The notes: a model not told the origin generated them from the letters alone. 64,000 nt of DNA from Alteromonas lipotrueiana (GCF_019249245.1 NZ_JAESDK010000008.1:62001-126000); one strand, 5' to 3'. Positions 1 to 9,077 are shown, counted from the first letter of the stretch. Numbers and translations are program-made.

Positions 1-144
1 AAACACGTTCGGCCTAGCGATAAATTTTACCTGGTTAAAGCAAGCAGTAAGTTACAATTCTGGATCACTCGTGATGATTGCTTGTTGTCTGTGAATGTCT
101 CTTTGCACTCACCATTTTGTGTTTTTACTGACGCAGATAGTTAG
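1..144 (+). CDS. 3' end of a gene cut by the window start (unrecognised)
   Basis: Frame 1 is open from the first base to a TAG at 142-144 and encodes 47 residues with mixed, protein-like composition (for example KFYLVKASSKLQFWITRDD). The other two forward frames close earlier. No family can be recognised from so short a tail. It is probably the C-terminus of a gene starting left of the window, but a chance open frame cannot be excluded at this length. Confidence 0.35.
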   Translation, partial: KHVRPSDKFYLVKASSKLQFWITRDDCLLSVNVSLHSPFCVFTDADS

Positions 145-1003
145 TTATGTTTCCCATATCCCAACTTTCCCAATAAGAAATTGAGCATTTTTTTATTTTT
201 TTCATAAATTTTTTCGATTTCTTTATGGTGAGTACACTGGTGAGTAAGAAAGCTTTAAAATGGGTCAAAAGTACTTTTCAGGCCTTGTAATCACTGGAAT
301 CGTGAAATTTAAAACGGCAAACAGATCCAGAATATTGAGTAGGTTTTTGGGTAAAAAGTTACCCAACTGAGTATGCTTAGATGTACTAGCTCAGAAGCTC
401 TGTATTGTCCTGTTATAGCAGTGAAAATACAGGGCTTTTTTACCATTATAACCGGTTTTCACTTTCCCCCGGCAGATGAAAAACACGGTACTGATAACCT
501 TGGTTTGTGGTTGCCTGTCGGGCGTGGGCGCGAATGTTTTTGCTGTGTATTTACTCTAACCCGACTTATCTCAACCAAGTAAAAATGGCGTTTTCTTGCT
601 TTCGTTGCTCGATGCTCTTTTTTGATGCTAACAGGGTTGTTTTACTGACCGCTTATTGCCGAGCGAGGCATATAAAATCACCAACAAACTCTACAGCGAA
701 TACCCTGGGGTGATTCTTTAGGAGCTTGCTGGAGTCGCTCATTAGCTTGCGGAGTTGCCAGTATATTTATCGTTATTCACAAAGAAGATCTCTTGCTAAT
801 TTTTAGCTAACACGCCCATTTTTACAGTCTCGCCTGTTGTAAGGGTTCGCTGTAAATCAAGGTTTTGATTGATTTAAAGCTCATCTAAGACTTCTCTTAT
901 TCTAAGCTACCAGACAAAGCAGAGCGGTCTGTGCTTACTTGAGTTGACTGATAAAGCCTTTCGGGTGAATCAAGTGACTGTGAAAATAGCAGTAATGGGC
1001 CGT
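145..1003. other. Gene-poor intergenic region (about 860 bp)
   Basis: No convincing gene. Two overlapping forward frames of 68-69 codons (373-582 and 507-713) look like chance ORFs. A hairpin-like stretch around 398-438 (CTGTATT pairing with AATACAG, then GGCTTTTTT) could be a forward terminator. A 27-codon ATG ORF at 476-559 encodes a strongly hydrophobic peptide starting MKNTVLITLVCGC. It has no good ribosome binding site and is noted only as a possibility. The rest holds nothing I recognise. Confidence 0.5.
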
Positions 1004-2008
1004 CTAATTATTGATTGCGAATTGAAATGTTTGCTTTAACAGAGGCTGAAGCTCTACCGTTCTATCAATAGGTTCCCCGTTCAAATAACATTTTGGATCT
1101 ATAATAACAAAGCCCCAAAACTGTAAAAAACGGTCGATAAACCGTGACTCAATTGACATGCTTAAATGTCTTTCAGGCGAAAAGTAATCATCTGAAGAGA
1201 ATGCTTGCAGAAGGTCTGGAAAAGCAACCATTACCTCTTCAATAAGTATCTCCACACTTTTATGTTTTTGTATACGCCACAACATAAACAGCCATACAGT
1301 AGGTAAATCTACATTTTGTTCAAAACTATCAAAGTAACCCCAATTGTATTTACTGACAGCGGCTTCTAGCATAGGTTTAAAAAATGCGTGAACACCATGA
1401 GCCTGATACTGTTTTTGAGCTGACTTTTTAACATGATATCGACCACTGCGTCGGTAAATAATGCCCGCAATTTCGGCCAGAATTCGTGTGTAGTGCAAGG
1501 CATTGAATTTATCTTCATTGCTGCCGGAAAACTGGCTTATGCTTATGTCGCTTTCGTACTGTTTAACCGCGAATTCGGGAAGTAATTCACTGGCCTGTTT
1601 CACCAGCTTGGCAGGTAAATTTCCCTTACTGGTAGCTTTAAATGCCCCTTCATTAATCATTGCCTCTTCAATTATCAGAGTCAGATAACGCATGACCGGG
1701 CTGGGACAAAGATTTTCGGGCGTATTGATTGTTACCCACTGCAACTCATCAAAAGGTGCGTGGAGCCAATTAGACATCTGTGCCGGAGTTACCCCACAAA
1801 AGTCTGGGTGCGGTTGGTTATTGCGATGCTCTGCTTTGTGTTTCAAAGCAGCGTCAAGTTCGTCGATGGTCAGGTGCGGGTTCATCGCCAGCATAGATTC
1901 AGCATCATCAAATACAGGTGTATGCGGTTTAGAAACGCTGTTCATACAACAACGCTTATACTTTTTTCCACTTCCGCAGTGACAGAGCTCGTTACGACCG
2001 AGTTTCAT
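1004..2008 (-). CDS. SEC-C zinc-binding motif protein of unknown function
   Basis: 334 residues. The first 21 residues hold a SEC-C motif (C9, C11, C20, C21 in a CHCGSGKKYKRCC context), the Zn-binding tail best known from SecA, where it contacts SecB and ribosomes. In this protein it sits at the extreme N-terminus rather than the C-terminus. The remaining 310 residues are soluble-looking and match no domain I recognise, so only the metal-binding motif is assigned. It stands alone on the minus strand beside a gene-poor stretch, which suggests an accessory gene. Confidence 0.75.
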   Translation of the reverse strand: MKLGRNELCHCGSGKKYKRCCMNSVSKPHTPVFDDAESMLAMNPHLTIDELDAALKHKAEHRNNQPHPDFCGVTPAQMSNWLHAPFDELQWVTINTPENLCPSPVMRYLTLIIEEAMINEGAFKATSKGNLPAKLVKQASELLPEFAVKQYESDISISQFSGSNEDKFNALHYTRILAEIAGIIYRRSGRYHVKKSAQKQYQAHGVHAFFKPMLEAAVSKYNWGYFDSFEQNVDLPTVWLFMLWRIQKHKSVEILIEEVMVAFPDLLQAFSSDDYFSPERHLSMSIESRFIDRFLQFWGFVIIDPKCYLNGEPIDRTVELQPLLKQTFQFAINN

Positions 2009-2161
2009 TATTTACTTCACTCATTTTTCCTAAGCCTTACATAAAACATTGAATTGCTCTTTGCGCATTGTCAATTACCTTGTGCTGTATATCTTTATAC
2101 AACCTCATGCAGTCCATAACTAAGACCCTTTATCACCCGATCTGGTAAGTAATAAACAACT

Positions 2162-2208
2162 GAGCGCATAAGAGCGCTCCACGCTAATCGAAGCTCAGGG
2201 GCTTTTTT
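2162..2208 (+). terminator. Hairpin and T-run upstream of the homocysteine methyltransferase gene
   Basis: GAGCGC (2162-2167) and GCGCTC (2174-2179) form a perfect 6-bp stem. They are followed by an AAGC/GCTT pair and six T at 2203-2208, about 70 bp before the next start codon. This could be a terminator or a leader attenuator. No known riboswitch consensus was recognised. Confidence 0.3.
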
Positions 2209-2277
2209 ATGTCTTATAAGTAAATGGTTTAGCGTGGGCTTTTGCTTTAGTGCTTGTTTGTTTTACGGTAAGCAGCA

Positions 2278-3213
2278 ATGTTGATAATGCTGAATACAAA
2301 GAATATGAACGATATTGTTATTTTAGATGGGGGCATGGGGCGTGAACTTAAGCGTTCTGGTGCGCCTTTTGACCATCCTTACTGGAGCGCTCAGGCGCTG
2401 TGGCAGGCTCCGGAGTCAGTAAAACTGGCGCATTGCCGTTTTATTGAAGCAGGCGCTCAGATTATTACTGTGAACAGTTATGCGTGTGTGCCATTTCATT
2501 TAGGCGAGAAGTTATATCAGTCGAAAGGTTGTGAGTTGGCGACGCTCGCTGCAAAAATTGCGGGTGAGGCCGCCGCACAATATCCTGAGCTGAATATTAA
2601 GGTAGCGGGCAGTTTACCGCCCCCAATGGGCAGCTATCGCCCCGATCTTTTTGATGCGTCTGCTGCGCTAACTATCTACACAGACTTACTTGAAGCTCAA
2701 AAGCCGTATTGCGATCTGTTTATTGTTGAAACACTGGCAAGTTTGGAAGAATTTAATGTGGCACAAACTGCCACGAAAGCCACTACAAAGCCGGTGCACT
2801 ACGCATTTTCCCTGGCAGACAGTCTTACCGAAGGCGCAAGATTACGTTCAGGACAACCTGTGGTAGACGCAATCTTGGCAGTATGTAACGACTCGCAAGC
2901 CACCGGCCTGGCTTTTAACTGTTCAGTACCTGAAGTTATGTTACAAGCTTTAAAAGAGGCGCAAGCTATCATGAAGCAGCATTCGCGCAGTTTGACTCTG
3001 GGCGTTTATGCAAACAATTTTGTACCCATACCTACAGATTATTCGGCCAATTCCCAGTCGCAGCCAATGCGCGAACTATCGCCCGCTGCCTACCTTGAGT
3101 ATGTTAAGCAATGGACGCAAGCCGGCGCAACGCTTATTGGTGGTTGTTGTGGCATAGGACCTGAACATATTCAGGCACTAAGCCATTGGAAAGCCGAAAA
3201 TAAGTCTGCCTGA
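2278..3213 (+). CDS. Homocysteine S-methyltransferase family protein (MmuM-like)
   Basis: 311 residues, close to the 310 of E. coli MmuM. This family moves a methyl group from S-methylmethionine or S-adenosylmethionine to homocysteine to give methionine, using a Zn site built from three cysteines. Visible landmarks are the N-terminal LDGGMGRELKR, the FNCS segment near residue 226 holding the first Zn cysteine, and GGCCG near residue 293 holding the other two. The start at 2278 is the longest; ATGs at 2287 or slightly later are also possible. The methyl donor cannot be read from sequence, so no symbol is given. It is monocistronic and convergent with the lipoprotein gene downstream. Confidence 0.85.
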   Translation: MLIMLNTKNMNDIVILDGGMGRELKRSGAPFDHPYWSAQALWQAPESVKLAHCRFIEAGAQIITVNSYACVPFHLGEKLYQSKGCELATLAAKIAGEAAAQYPELNIKVAGSLPPPMGSYRPDLFDASAALTIYTDLLEAQKPYCDLFIVETLASLEEFNVAQTATKATTKPVHYAFSLADSLTEGARLRSGQPVVDAILAVCNDSQATGLAFNCSVPEVMLQALKEAQAIMKQHSRSLTLGVYANNFVPIPTDYSANSQSQPMRELSPAAYLEYVKQWTQAGATLIGGCCGIGPEHIQALSHWKAENKSA

Positions 3214-3216
3214 TAT

Positions 3217-3777
3217 TTACTGAGAACGGGGTCTTAATGTAAGACGACCCGCTTCAATACGCATCTCTAGTGGTATTTGTGACAATACGCTGATAGCCGT
3301 ATTGGTAGTATCAAGCTCGTACACCGGCTGATTACTTAAATAGCCATTGATCAGGTTCATAACCTGGCCGCTGACTGGCGCCAGGTTGCCTTTGTAACCA
3401 CCAGCATCAATGCTGCTGTCCAAAAGCTTTAATGAACGTAAAAAGATCGCTTTTTTATCGCTGTCATAATAAGGCAGACCTTCAATTTGCAGGTTTACTT
3501 TCGCAGGATACGAAAAACCGAAAGCCTTTACGGTGGCGGTGGCCGCAGCCCCCAGCTGCACAATCTCACGCCCTTCAGGCCCAATTTCGACAGACATGTC
3601 ATCCACAGCCAGTGTGACAGGAATACCGGCTACCCGTGCCTGATCCTGTAATTCAGTAAGTTGATTATCAAGCAAACTTTCCATTTCACTTTGAGTTACC
3701 GAGTACGTAGAATATTCAGACAAGCTGGCGCATCCTGAAAGCCACAAAAGTAACAAACCCACTATGCTATATTTCAT
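3217..3777 (-). CDS. DUF1439 lipoprotein (YceB-like)
   Basis: 186 residues. The N-terminus is a lipoprotein signal (MKYSIVGLLLLWLSGCASL) with lipobox LSGC and the lipidated Cys at 16. The body resembles the DUF1439/YceB family of outer-membrane lipoproteins with a predicted lipid-binding-like fold; their function is not established. The stop lies three bases from the stop of the convergent methyltransferase gene, leaving no room for a separate terminator. Confidence 0.75.
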   Translation of the reverse strand: MKYSIVGLLLLWLSGCASLSEYSTYSVTQSEMESLLDNQLTELQDQARVAGIPVTLAVDDMSVEIGPEGREIVQLGAAATATVKAFGFSYPAKVNLQIEGLPYYDSDKKAIFLRSLKLLDSSIDAGGYKGNLAPVSGQVMNLINGYLSNQPVYELDTTNTAISVLSQIPLEMRIEAGRLTLRPRSQ

Positions 3778-3843
3778 TAAACCACGCCTTTTATCAGAAC
3801 AATTATAGAGTAAAGTGTACTGCTACCTATTTACGATTTCTAT

Positions 3844-4341
3844 ATGCCAAAGGCCCACAAAATGACGATACTTCGTGCGTTCTTGTTATGTCTCTCATTG
3901 TTAACCCTTTCTTTTTCTGCCCTGGCAGCGTCTGCCAAAAACGTCGATAAGGTGCTGGATGCACTGCACAAAGCAGCAGAACAAGCTCGCTTTAATGATT
4001 ATTTTGCTTATTATGCCAGCGACGCAATTTTTATTGGCACAGATGCTTCTGAAACCTGGACACTGGAACAATTTAAACGCTACGCAAAACCTGTGTTTGA
4101 AAGCGGAGATGGGTGGACGTATCATCCGCAAACACGGCATATCTATTTTTCAAAAGATGGCAACATTGCGTGGTTTGATGAACGGCTTAAACATGCATCT
4201 TATGGCGTAACCCGGGGGACTGGTGTTTTACAAAAACACGATGGAAAATGGAAAATACAGCAATATCATCTGGCTATACCTATTCCTAATGCTTTAGCCA
4301 AGCAGATAACACAGGCTATAAAACAGCACGAAACTCAATAA
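3844..4341 (+). CDS. Secreted SnoaL/NTF2-like domain protein
   Basis: 165 residues with a Sec signal peptide (hydrophobic core about residues 8-26, ending LSFSALAA). The mature part reads as an SnoaL-like/DUF4440 NTF2 fold: an N-terminal helix (KVLDALHKAAEQARFNDYFAYY), then a DAIFIGTD strand, a WTLEQFKRYA helix and the typical closing strands GVLQKHDGKWKIQQYHL. Members of this superfamily are small ligand-binding or enzyme-like proteins, and no substrate can be inferred. The gene is flanked by the divergent YceB-like gene and a convergent OmpA-like gene. Confidence 0.75.
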   Translation: MPKAHKMTILRAFLLCLSLLTLSFSALAASAKNVDKVLDALHKAAEQARFNDYFAYYASDAIFIGTDASETWTLEQFKRYAKPVFESGDGWTYHPQTRHIYFSKDGNIAWFDERLKHASYGVTRGTGVLQKHDGKWKIQQYHLAIPIPNALAKQITQAIKQHETQ

Positions 4342-4352
4342 TGTGAATATAG

Positions 4353-4380
4353 AAACGCCGGAATATGCCTCCGGCGTTCT
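4353..4380. terminator. Hairpin between two convergent genes
   Basis: AACGCCGG (4354-4361) pairs perfectly with CCGGCGTT (4371-4378) around a 9-base loop. It lies between the stop of the SnoaL-like gene and the stop of the OmpA-family gene. T-runs are weak on both sides, so it may serve as a shared bidirectional terminator. Confidence 0.5.
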
Positions 4381-4391
4381 GTATCTTGAGA

Positions 4392-5033
4392 TTAGGTATT
4401 CTCTTTAGTCAGCGGTTGAATTTCTAACTCAACACGACGGTTTTGCTGACGATTCTGCGCGCTGGTGTTGGGCACTTTCGGTTGATATTCGCCCATCCCT
4501 ACAGTCGAAATACGTTTAGGGTTTACGCTGTAGCTGGTGAGCAGGTTTTTTACCGACTGAGCTCTGCGCTCAGATAGCGACTGATTGTACTGCTCAGAGC
4601 CTGTATCATCGGTATGCCCTTTAATTAGTAATACCGTTTTTTCGTACTCGTTAACTACGGTGGCTACATCGTTTAATATCGGGTTGAATTGAGATGCAAT
4701 AGAAGCGCTGTCGGTGGCAAAGGTTATGTCGCCAGGCATAATCAGTTTAAGATTATCGCCCTCGCGCACCACCTCAATCCCGGTATCGGCCAGCTCATCA
4801 CGTAGCGCTTCTTCCTGACGGTCCATATACTTACCAATTGCCCCGCCGGCAATGGCGCCTACTGCAGCGCCCCAGGCATAACGGCTTTTATCATTATCGC
4901 CTGTTGCTTTACCCAGTAAGGCCCCTACTACTGCGCCCAGTGCCGCGCCTTTTTGAGTATTCGATGGATCGTTTGCACAGCCAGCAATACCTACTGTCAT
5001 AGCGACCACGCCTGCAATCAGTGTTTTTTTCAT
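4392..5033 (-). CDS. OmpA-family lipoprotein with glycine-zipper segment (YiaD-like)
   Basis: 213 residues from the ATG at 5033, chosen because GAGGA lies just upstream and the signal peptide then begins MKKTLIAGVVAM. The longer frame from 5054 would add an unlikely acidic N-terminus. The lipobox is IAGC. Residues about 30-70 form a glycine-zipper stretch (GAALGAVVGALLG, AAVGAIAGGAIG). The C-terminal half is an OmpA/MotB peptidoglycan-binding domain (KGHTDDTGSEQYNQSLSERRA). The role is probably anchoring the outer membrane to peptidoglycan, inferred from the family. Confidence 0.85.
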   Translation of the reverse strand: MKKTLIAGVVAMTVGIAGCANDPSNTQKGAALGAVVGALLGKATGDNDKSRYAWGAAVGAIAGGAIGKYMDRQEEALRDELADTGIEVVREGDNLKLIMPGDITFATDSASIASQFNPILNDVATVVNEYEKTVLLIKGHTDDTGSEQYNQSLSERRAQSVKNLLTSYSVNPKRISTVGMGEYQPKVPNTSAQNRQQNRRVELEIQPLTKENT

Positions 5034-5223
5034 AACATCCTCGTCAATCATCAATAAAAAGGTAAAAACGATATCGCTCAGTCCATCGCTTTTTTATGTG
5101 TCAATCAATAGTGCAAAAGTTGTTCCACCAAAACGGGCATCTGTTTTACAGTGTAGACAATGAGATTAGAAACGTTCCAGCAAAATTTGCACCCGACGTT
5201 CCTCTAGTCTTGTATTTACGCAT

Positions 5224-6426
5224 TTAAATAGAAATTGAACGTTCGAAGAAACTATTAAAGTCAATTTTATAGTCGCTGGCCAATACCGAAGACTCTATCG
5301 ATAAGTGTTTTTCATGAGCCAGATTCAAATCTTTAGGCTCTAAAAAGTGATCGCCCGTCACAGAATAAAAAACCTTAACAATAGGCGTCAGCGGTGAAGC
5401 TGTCTGCTCAGCGACCATGGCAAGTTTGTTATTAGAAAGCTTAACTAAGCTTCCTACCGGATACACTCCCATACATTTGATGAACATCTGTACCAACTGA
5501 CTATCAAGTTGATGGGGGGCGCCCTGCAATAATAATTTCATCGCCTTTTGACTGGGCATACCCGCTTTATAACATCGCTGTGCTGTTAGTGCATCGTACA
5601 TGTCAGCTATGGCTAGCATACGGCCTTCCCGAGAAATTTGAGTCTCGGCCTTGCCCGCCGGATAACCTTTGCCGTCTAACCGTTCATGGTGTTCACTTAC
5701 AATATTTATCAAAAAAGGCGCAATTTTAGCCTCTTCCAAGGCTTGTACTCCAAACATCACATGTTGCTTCATGATGTCCATTTCATCGTCAGTAAGACGG
5801 CCTGGTTTATGTAAGATTTCACCCGGTATGCGGATTTTACCCATATCGTGTAAAAAGCCGGCATAGGCTAAATCGTTAACCTGCGCTTCGTCCATACCGA
5901 TAAACTGACCAAAATTTGCCAATAAAATAGCAACATTCAGCGAGTGCTCTAATAAATAGTCATCTTTTTCACGGATTTGTGTCAAACACAGTAATGCATC
6001 TGGGTTGCGGTTAATCGATTCCACCAGCTTTTGCGAAAAGGCTTTAGGAATAGCTTCATCAAAGGGCTGACCTTTTTCAACCGAAGCCAGTAATGACTTT
6101 TGAATTACTTTGCCCTGAGCATGAAGTTTTTCGGCTTGTTGAATTTCTTTGTAAAAAGGCGTAGTAATTTTTTTCTGAACGGTGTTTTGCGTTACCAAAG
6201 CAGGTTCAGATACGTGGCTGTCGGGGGCTTTTATATCAAATGCCTTTGAGCCATCGATGATCAGCCTTTTCACCCCTCGGGCTTTAAGAACCTCGACTAT
6301 GTCTTGCGAGGTAACCTTGCCTTCTGATTTTAGTTTGATGTCGCCGGTTTGTTCTATGATCTTGCTTACATACATTCCCGGCGTTAACTGAGAAATAGAA
6401 ATGGTTTTCAGTAAACCTTCTTTCAT
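5224..6426 (-). CDS. HD-GYP domain c-di-GMP phosphodiesterase with DUF3391 N-domain
   Basis: 400 residues. The N-terminal 130 residues match the DUF3391 domain (ISQLTPGMYVSKI) that often precedes HD-GYP. The HD-GYP domain carries the metal-binding HDMGK and the signature HHERLDGKGYP, so the enzyme should be active in hydrolysing cyclic di-GMP. It has no receiver domain or membrane segment. Such proteins lower c-di-GMP and affect motility and biofilm formation. A second c-di-GMP-related gene, the LuxR-type regulator at 29.3 kb, lies in the same window, but no direct link is shown. Confidence 0.9.
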   Translation of the reverse strand: MKEGLLKTISISQLTPGMYVSKIIEQTGDIKLKSEGKVTSQDIVEVLKARGVKRLIIDGSKAFDIKAPDSHVSEPALVTQNTVQKKITTPFYKEIQQAEKLHAQGKVIQKSLLASVEKGQPFDEAIPKAFSQKLVESINRNPDALLCLTQIREKDDYLLEHSLNVAILLANFGQFIGMDEAQVNDLAYAGFLHDMGKIRIPGEILHKPGRLTDDEMDIMKQHVMFGVQALEEAKIAPFLINIVSEHHERLDGKGYPAGKAETQISREGRMLAIADMYDALTAQRCYKAGMPSQKAMKLLLQGAPHQLDSQLVQMFIKCMGVYPVGSLVKLSNNKLAMVAEQTASPLTPIVKVFYSVTGDHFLEPKDLNLAHEKHLSIESSVLASDYKIDFNSFFERSISI

Positions 6427-6492
6427 GACAGCCTACAGGATAAAATTATTAACTTTGGGAAGTTATCCCAGATCCGCCTAAACACAAAGTAT

Positions 6493-6834
6493 TTATGTGC
6501 GTATAAGGTACAGTAGCGTATACATATCAGGCTGCCATTGATGGTTTTTAATCGCTATTTTGTTGCCGTTAATTTCAATACCTTCACTAAGAAGACATTG
6601 ACGCTGTTCAGATGCCTGCGGCGATCCATCAGCAAAGGCTATAGTGCCGCAAGCCCGTATTACCCGATGCCAAGGTAAGCATTGAGCTGTGGCGTTTTTT
6701 AGTACAGTACCCACTAAACGCGCCCGACGTGGAAGCCCGGCCAAATCGGCTACCTGACCGTATGTCGCCACCCTTCCAGAAGGTATAAGTTTAACTATTG
6801 CAATAATTTGCTGTTCATAGACCTTATTAGGCAT
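6493..6834 (-). CDS. Alkyltransferase-like DNA-binding protein (ATL)
   Basis: 113 residues, equivalent to the C-terminal DNA-binding domain of O6-alkylguanine-DNA alkyltransferase. The helix-turn-helix region (GRVATYGQVADLAG), the arginine finger region (RRARLVGTVLKN) and the active-site motif are present, but the motif reads PWHRV instead of PCHRV. The Cys-to-Trp change is the hallmark of ATL proteins, which bind and flip O6-alkylguanine without repairing it and pass the lesion to nucleotide excision repair. E. coli YbaZ is the family reference. The gene is divergent from the DTW-domain gene. Confidence 0.88.
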   Translation of the reverse strand: MPNKVYEQQIIAIVKLIPSGRVATYGQVADLAGLPRRARLVGTVLKNATAQCLPWHRVIRACGTIAFADGSPQASEQRQCLLSEGIEINGNKIAIKNHQWQPDMYTLLYLIRT

Positions 6835-6867
6835 ACTGGATACCCGCTGTAATAAAGAAAAAACTTG

Positions 6868-7443
6868 ATGCGCCGTTATTGTTCACACTGTCACTTTCCG
6901 GTCTCAACCTGTGTATGTAATCAGGTTATACCAATTAAAAGTCCGGTAAGATTTATTATTTTACAACATCATAAAGAAGCGGGGCATGCTAAAAATACCG
7001 CCCGGCTGATACCGCTTGTTATACCAGATACGCTAATTGTAACCGGCAATAGTGAAGAAGACTTTTTACCCGCAAAACAGTTAGCCAGTCAGTATCGATG
7101 TGGCTTACTTTACCCAGGTTCCCACAGTCAACCTATTGAAAGTGAGACATTTGCAAATGAACGGCCCCGGCAACTTGTATTACTTGATGGTTCCTGGCGT
7201 CAGGCCTATGGGTTATTTCAAAAATTAGAGTGGCTCAGAGCCCTGCCCGCCTGGCACTTTTCTCAGGCACCCTCGTCAGCCTATCGAATACGACACACTG
7301 AAAAATCTTATAGTTTGTCGACACTGGAGGCCGCGGCTTATAGCCTGAAACAAGGTTACCAATGTAATAGCGACCCCTTACTCAGGCTTCAGGAATCGAT
7401 GCAGAGCTTTTGGCAAGGCCCTGCCGCACATTGGCGCCGTTAG
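6868..7443 (+). CDS. DTW-domain tRNA-uridine aminocarboxypropyltransferase
   Basis: 191 residues from the ATG at 6868; an in-frame TTG at 6865 is also possible. DTW proteins such as E. coli TapT install acp3U in tRNA using S-adenosylmethionine. The N-terminal zinc-like cluster (CSHCHFPVSTCVC) is clear. The family motif appears as LDGSWRQA, with S in place of the usual T of D-G-T-W, and the C-terminal STLEAAAY segment is also typical. The tRNA substrate is inferred from the family. The gene ends with a 4-base tail-to-tail overlap with the membrane protein gene on the other strand. Confidence 0.82.
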   Translation: MRRYCSHCHFPVSTCVCNQVIPIKSPVRFIILQHHKEAGHAKNTARLIPLVIPDTLIVTGNSEEDFLPAKQLASQYRCGLLYPGSHSQPIESETFANERPRQLVLLDGSWRQAYGLFQKLEWLRALPAWHFSQAPSSAYRIRHTEKSYSLSTLEAAAYSLKQGYQCNSDPLLRLQESMQSFWQGPAAHWRR

Positions 7444-8441
7444 CGTAGTACCAGCCACCATAGCGTAGGAACTGCGATACTCCATAACAGCAACCCTACT
7501 TTGGCACCAGGTGACACAAAGTGCCAGGTGCAGCTCTGTAATGCTTTTTTTTCTTTGTGCAATCGCATCGCTGCATGATTCAATGCGTCTTTACGGTATT
7601 TAGATTGCCGGCTCAAAAAATATAATTTGCGGTCCAGGCGTTCCAATGACTGAGTTTTACTGACTTTGCCCTGCTGGTAGGCCGAAAACAGCACATTAAA
7701 TACAACAAGTAACAGCGCGGTTAAACCGATGCTAAAAGCAATGCCCAGCTGTTCGTAATGAAGCGAGCCTGCTGCACACACAGGCAACAACAATAACAGC
7801 CCCATTGAGGTACGTGATAAGGTTTTTACAACATGATAAACCTGTCGCTGACATTCAATTTTTTGCAATGAATCGGTTTGATGCATCAAGAAATGTCGAT
7901 ATAAAAAGCGAGCGAGACCTATGCTTTGAAACAGATATAGCCAAGCTACAAATAAACAGCCCAGCATAATCATTCGCTGCAACGTAGGAGGCAAAATTGC
8001 GTCGGGCAAAACCGTAAATACAAAAGGAAAGCATATAAACGCAGCAGCAAATGCAGCGATGCAGTGATTGCGCATGCGCACCTCAGTTCGCTTACGGTAA
8101 AACGCATACTTACTCAGGCTGTTCTGGCCGAGTAAGTATTCCAACATAGCGCTATTTGCCTTGTTGTGAATGATACGCAGCGCTATCCAAAACAAAGCCG
8201 TAAGTACACCAAGCAGCGTTACGCTATTGATAAAGGTGGTGGTGAGTATATTTGTTATTACCGGCGCATTGAACGTAGGGATAAAAATTGATTGTAATAC
8301 AGCAATTGTAACTGCATATGCTACCGGGCTTAGCCATACCGGTAGCTGTACAAGCTTGTCAGACTGTAAACTGGTCGCCATCAGGTCTTTTCCGTCTATT
8401 TCTTCGTCAAAGTCCTTCAACATTGTTGTATACCGCATCAT
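7440..8441 (-). CDS. Polytopic membrane protein of unknown function
   Basis: 333 residues with about seven hydrophobic segments: near residues 33-55, 68-92, 127-150, 156-178, 213-232, 235-255, and a last one at the C-terminus (VGLLLWSIAVPTLWWLVL). A long basic cytoplasmic-type stretch (about 255-300) precedes the last segment. No family is recognised. The start could also be one of the internal Met codons at residues 2, 7 or 21. It lies between the DTW gene and the end of the atp operon. Confidence 0.55.
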   Translation of the reverse strand: MMRYTTMLKDFDEEIDGKDLMATSLQSDKLVQLPVWLSPVAYAVTIAVLQSIFIPTFNAPVITNILTTTFINSVTLLGVLTALFWIALRIIHNKANSAMLEYLLGQNSLSKYAFYRKRTEVRMRNHCIAAFAAAFICFPFVFTVLPDAILPPTLQRMIMLGCLFVAWLYLFQSIGLARFLYRHFLMHQTDSLQKIECQRQVYHVVKTLSRTSMGLLLLLPVCAAGSLHYEQLGIAFSIGLTALLLVVFNVLFSAYQQGKVSKTQSLERLDRKLYFLSRQSKYRKDALNHAAMRLHKEKKALQSCTWHFVSPGAKVGLLLWSIAVPTLWWLVLR

Positions 8442-8613
8442 GCAGTTATTATTTTAATGGGGCTGTTCACAGCCGCTGCGCTAGTTTACTTACTCCCTAT
8501 TATGACGCAATGTTTTTGTAGTTATGAATCTCCTCGAACGTATAAAAATTAAGTAATTGCAGACAATTTTAGTGCATAAAGTATAACCTTAACCGCGATT
8601 TATAAGCAGGCAC

Positions 8614-8640
8614 AAAAAAGCCCGTCTGAAACGGGCTTTC
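8614..8640 (-). terminator. Rho-independent terminator of the atp operon
   Basis: On the minus strand AAAGCCCGT and ACGGGCTTT form a strong stem around a short loop, followed by TTTTTTG. It lies 20 bases downstream of the atpC stop, in the right orientation to end the atp transcript. Confidence 0.88.
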
Positions 8641-8660
8641 AAATAATTATGGCGTGCTGT

Positions 8661-9077
8661 TTATTTACGTATTTTTTGAATCAATCGCAATTGAGCAATT
8701 GCTTCTGCCAGCTCGTGAGCGGCTTCTGCGTAATTAAAATCAGCACCTGGATTAGCAATATGCTCTTCGGCACGGCGTTTTGCTTCTTCAGCGGCCTGTT
8801 CGTCCAAATCTTCTGCACGTACAGCGGTATCAGCCAAAACGGTAACGTTACCAGGCTGTACTTCAAGTACACCACCTGCAACGTAAATCATTTCTTCTTC
8901 ACCATGCTGTTTTACCAAGCGCACCATACCGGGTTTGATTGCTGAGATCAGGGGCGCATGACCCGGGTGGATACCCAGCTCACCTTCGCTGCCCGTCACC
9001 TGAAGTGTTTCAACACGACCAGAAAAAATTTTCTGCTCGGCGCTTACCACATCAAGATGTACTGTCATAGCTGCCAT
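8661..9077 (-). CDS. atpC: ATP synthase F1 epsilon subunit
   Basis: 138 residues, as in E. coli. Epsilon sits on the central stalk of F1 and inhibits ATP hydrolysis. The N-terminal beta-sandwich begins [19 protein letters not shown] and contains [12 protein letters not shown]. The C-terminal helical hairpin is Ala/Glu-rich ([12 protein letters not shown]). A near-consensus AGGAGG lies five bases before the ATG at 9077, which fixes the start. It is the last gene of the operon, 64 bases after atpD. Confidence 0.97.
   Translation of the reverse strand: MAAMTVHLDVVSAEQKIFSGRVETLQVTGSEGELGIHPGHAPLISAIKPGMVRLVKQHGEEEMIYVAGGVLEVQPGNVTVLADTAVRAEDLDEQAAEEAKRRAEEHIANPGADFNYAEAAHELAEAIAQLRLIQKIRK

Noticed and set aside
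373-713. Two overlapping forward ORFs of 68-69 codons
   Set aside because: They overlap each other, lack good ribosome binding sites, and have compositions unlike a protein family; treated as chance ORFs.
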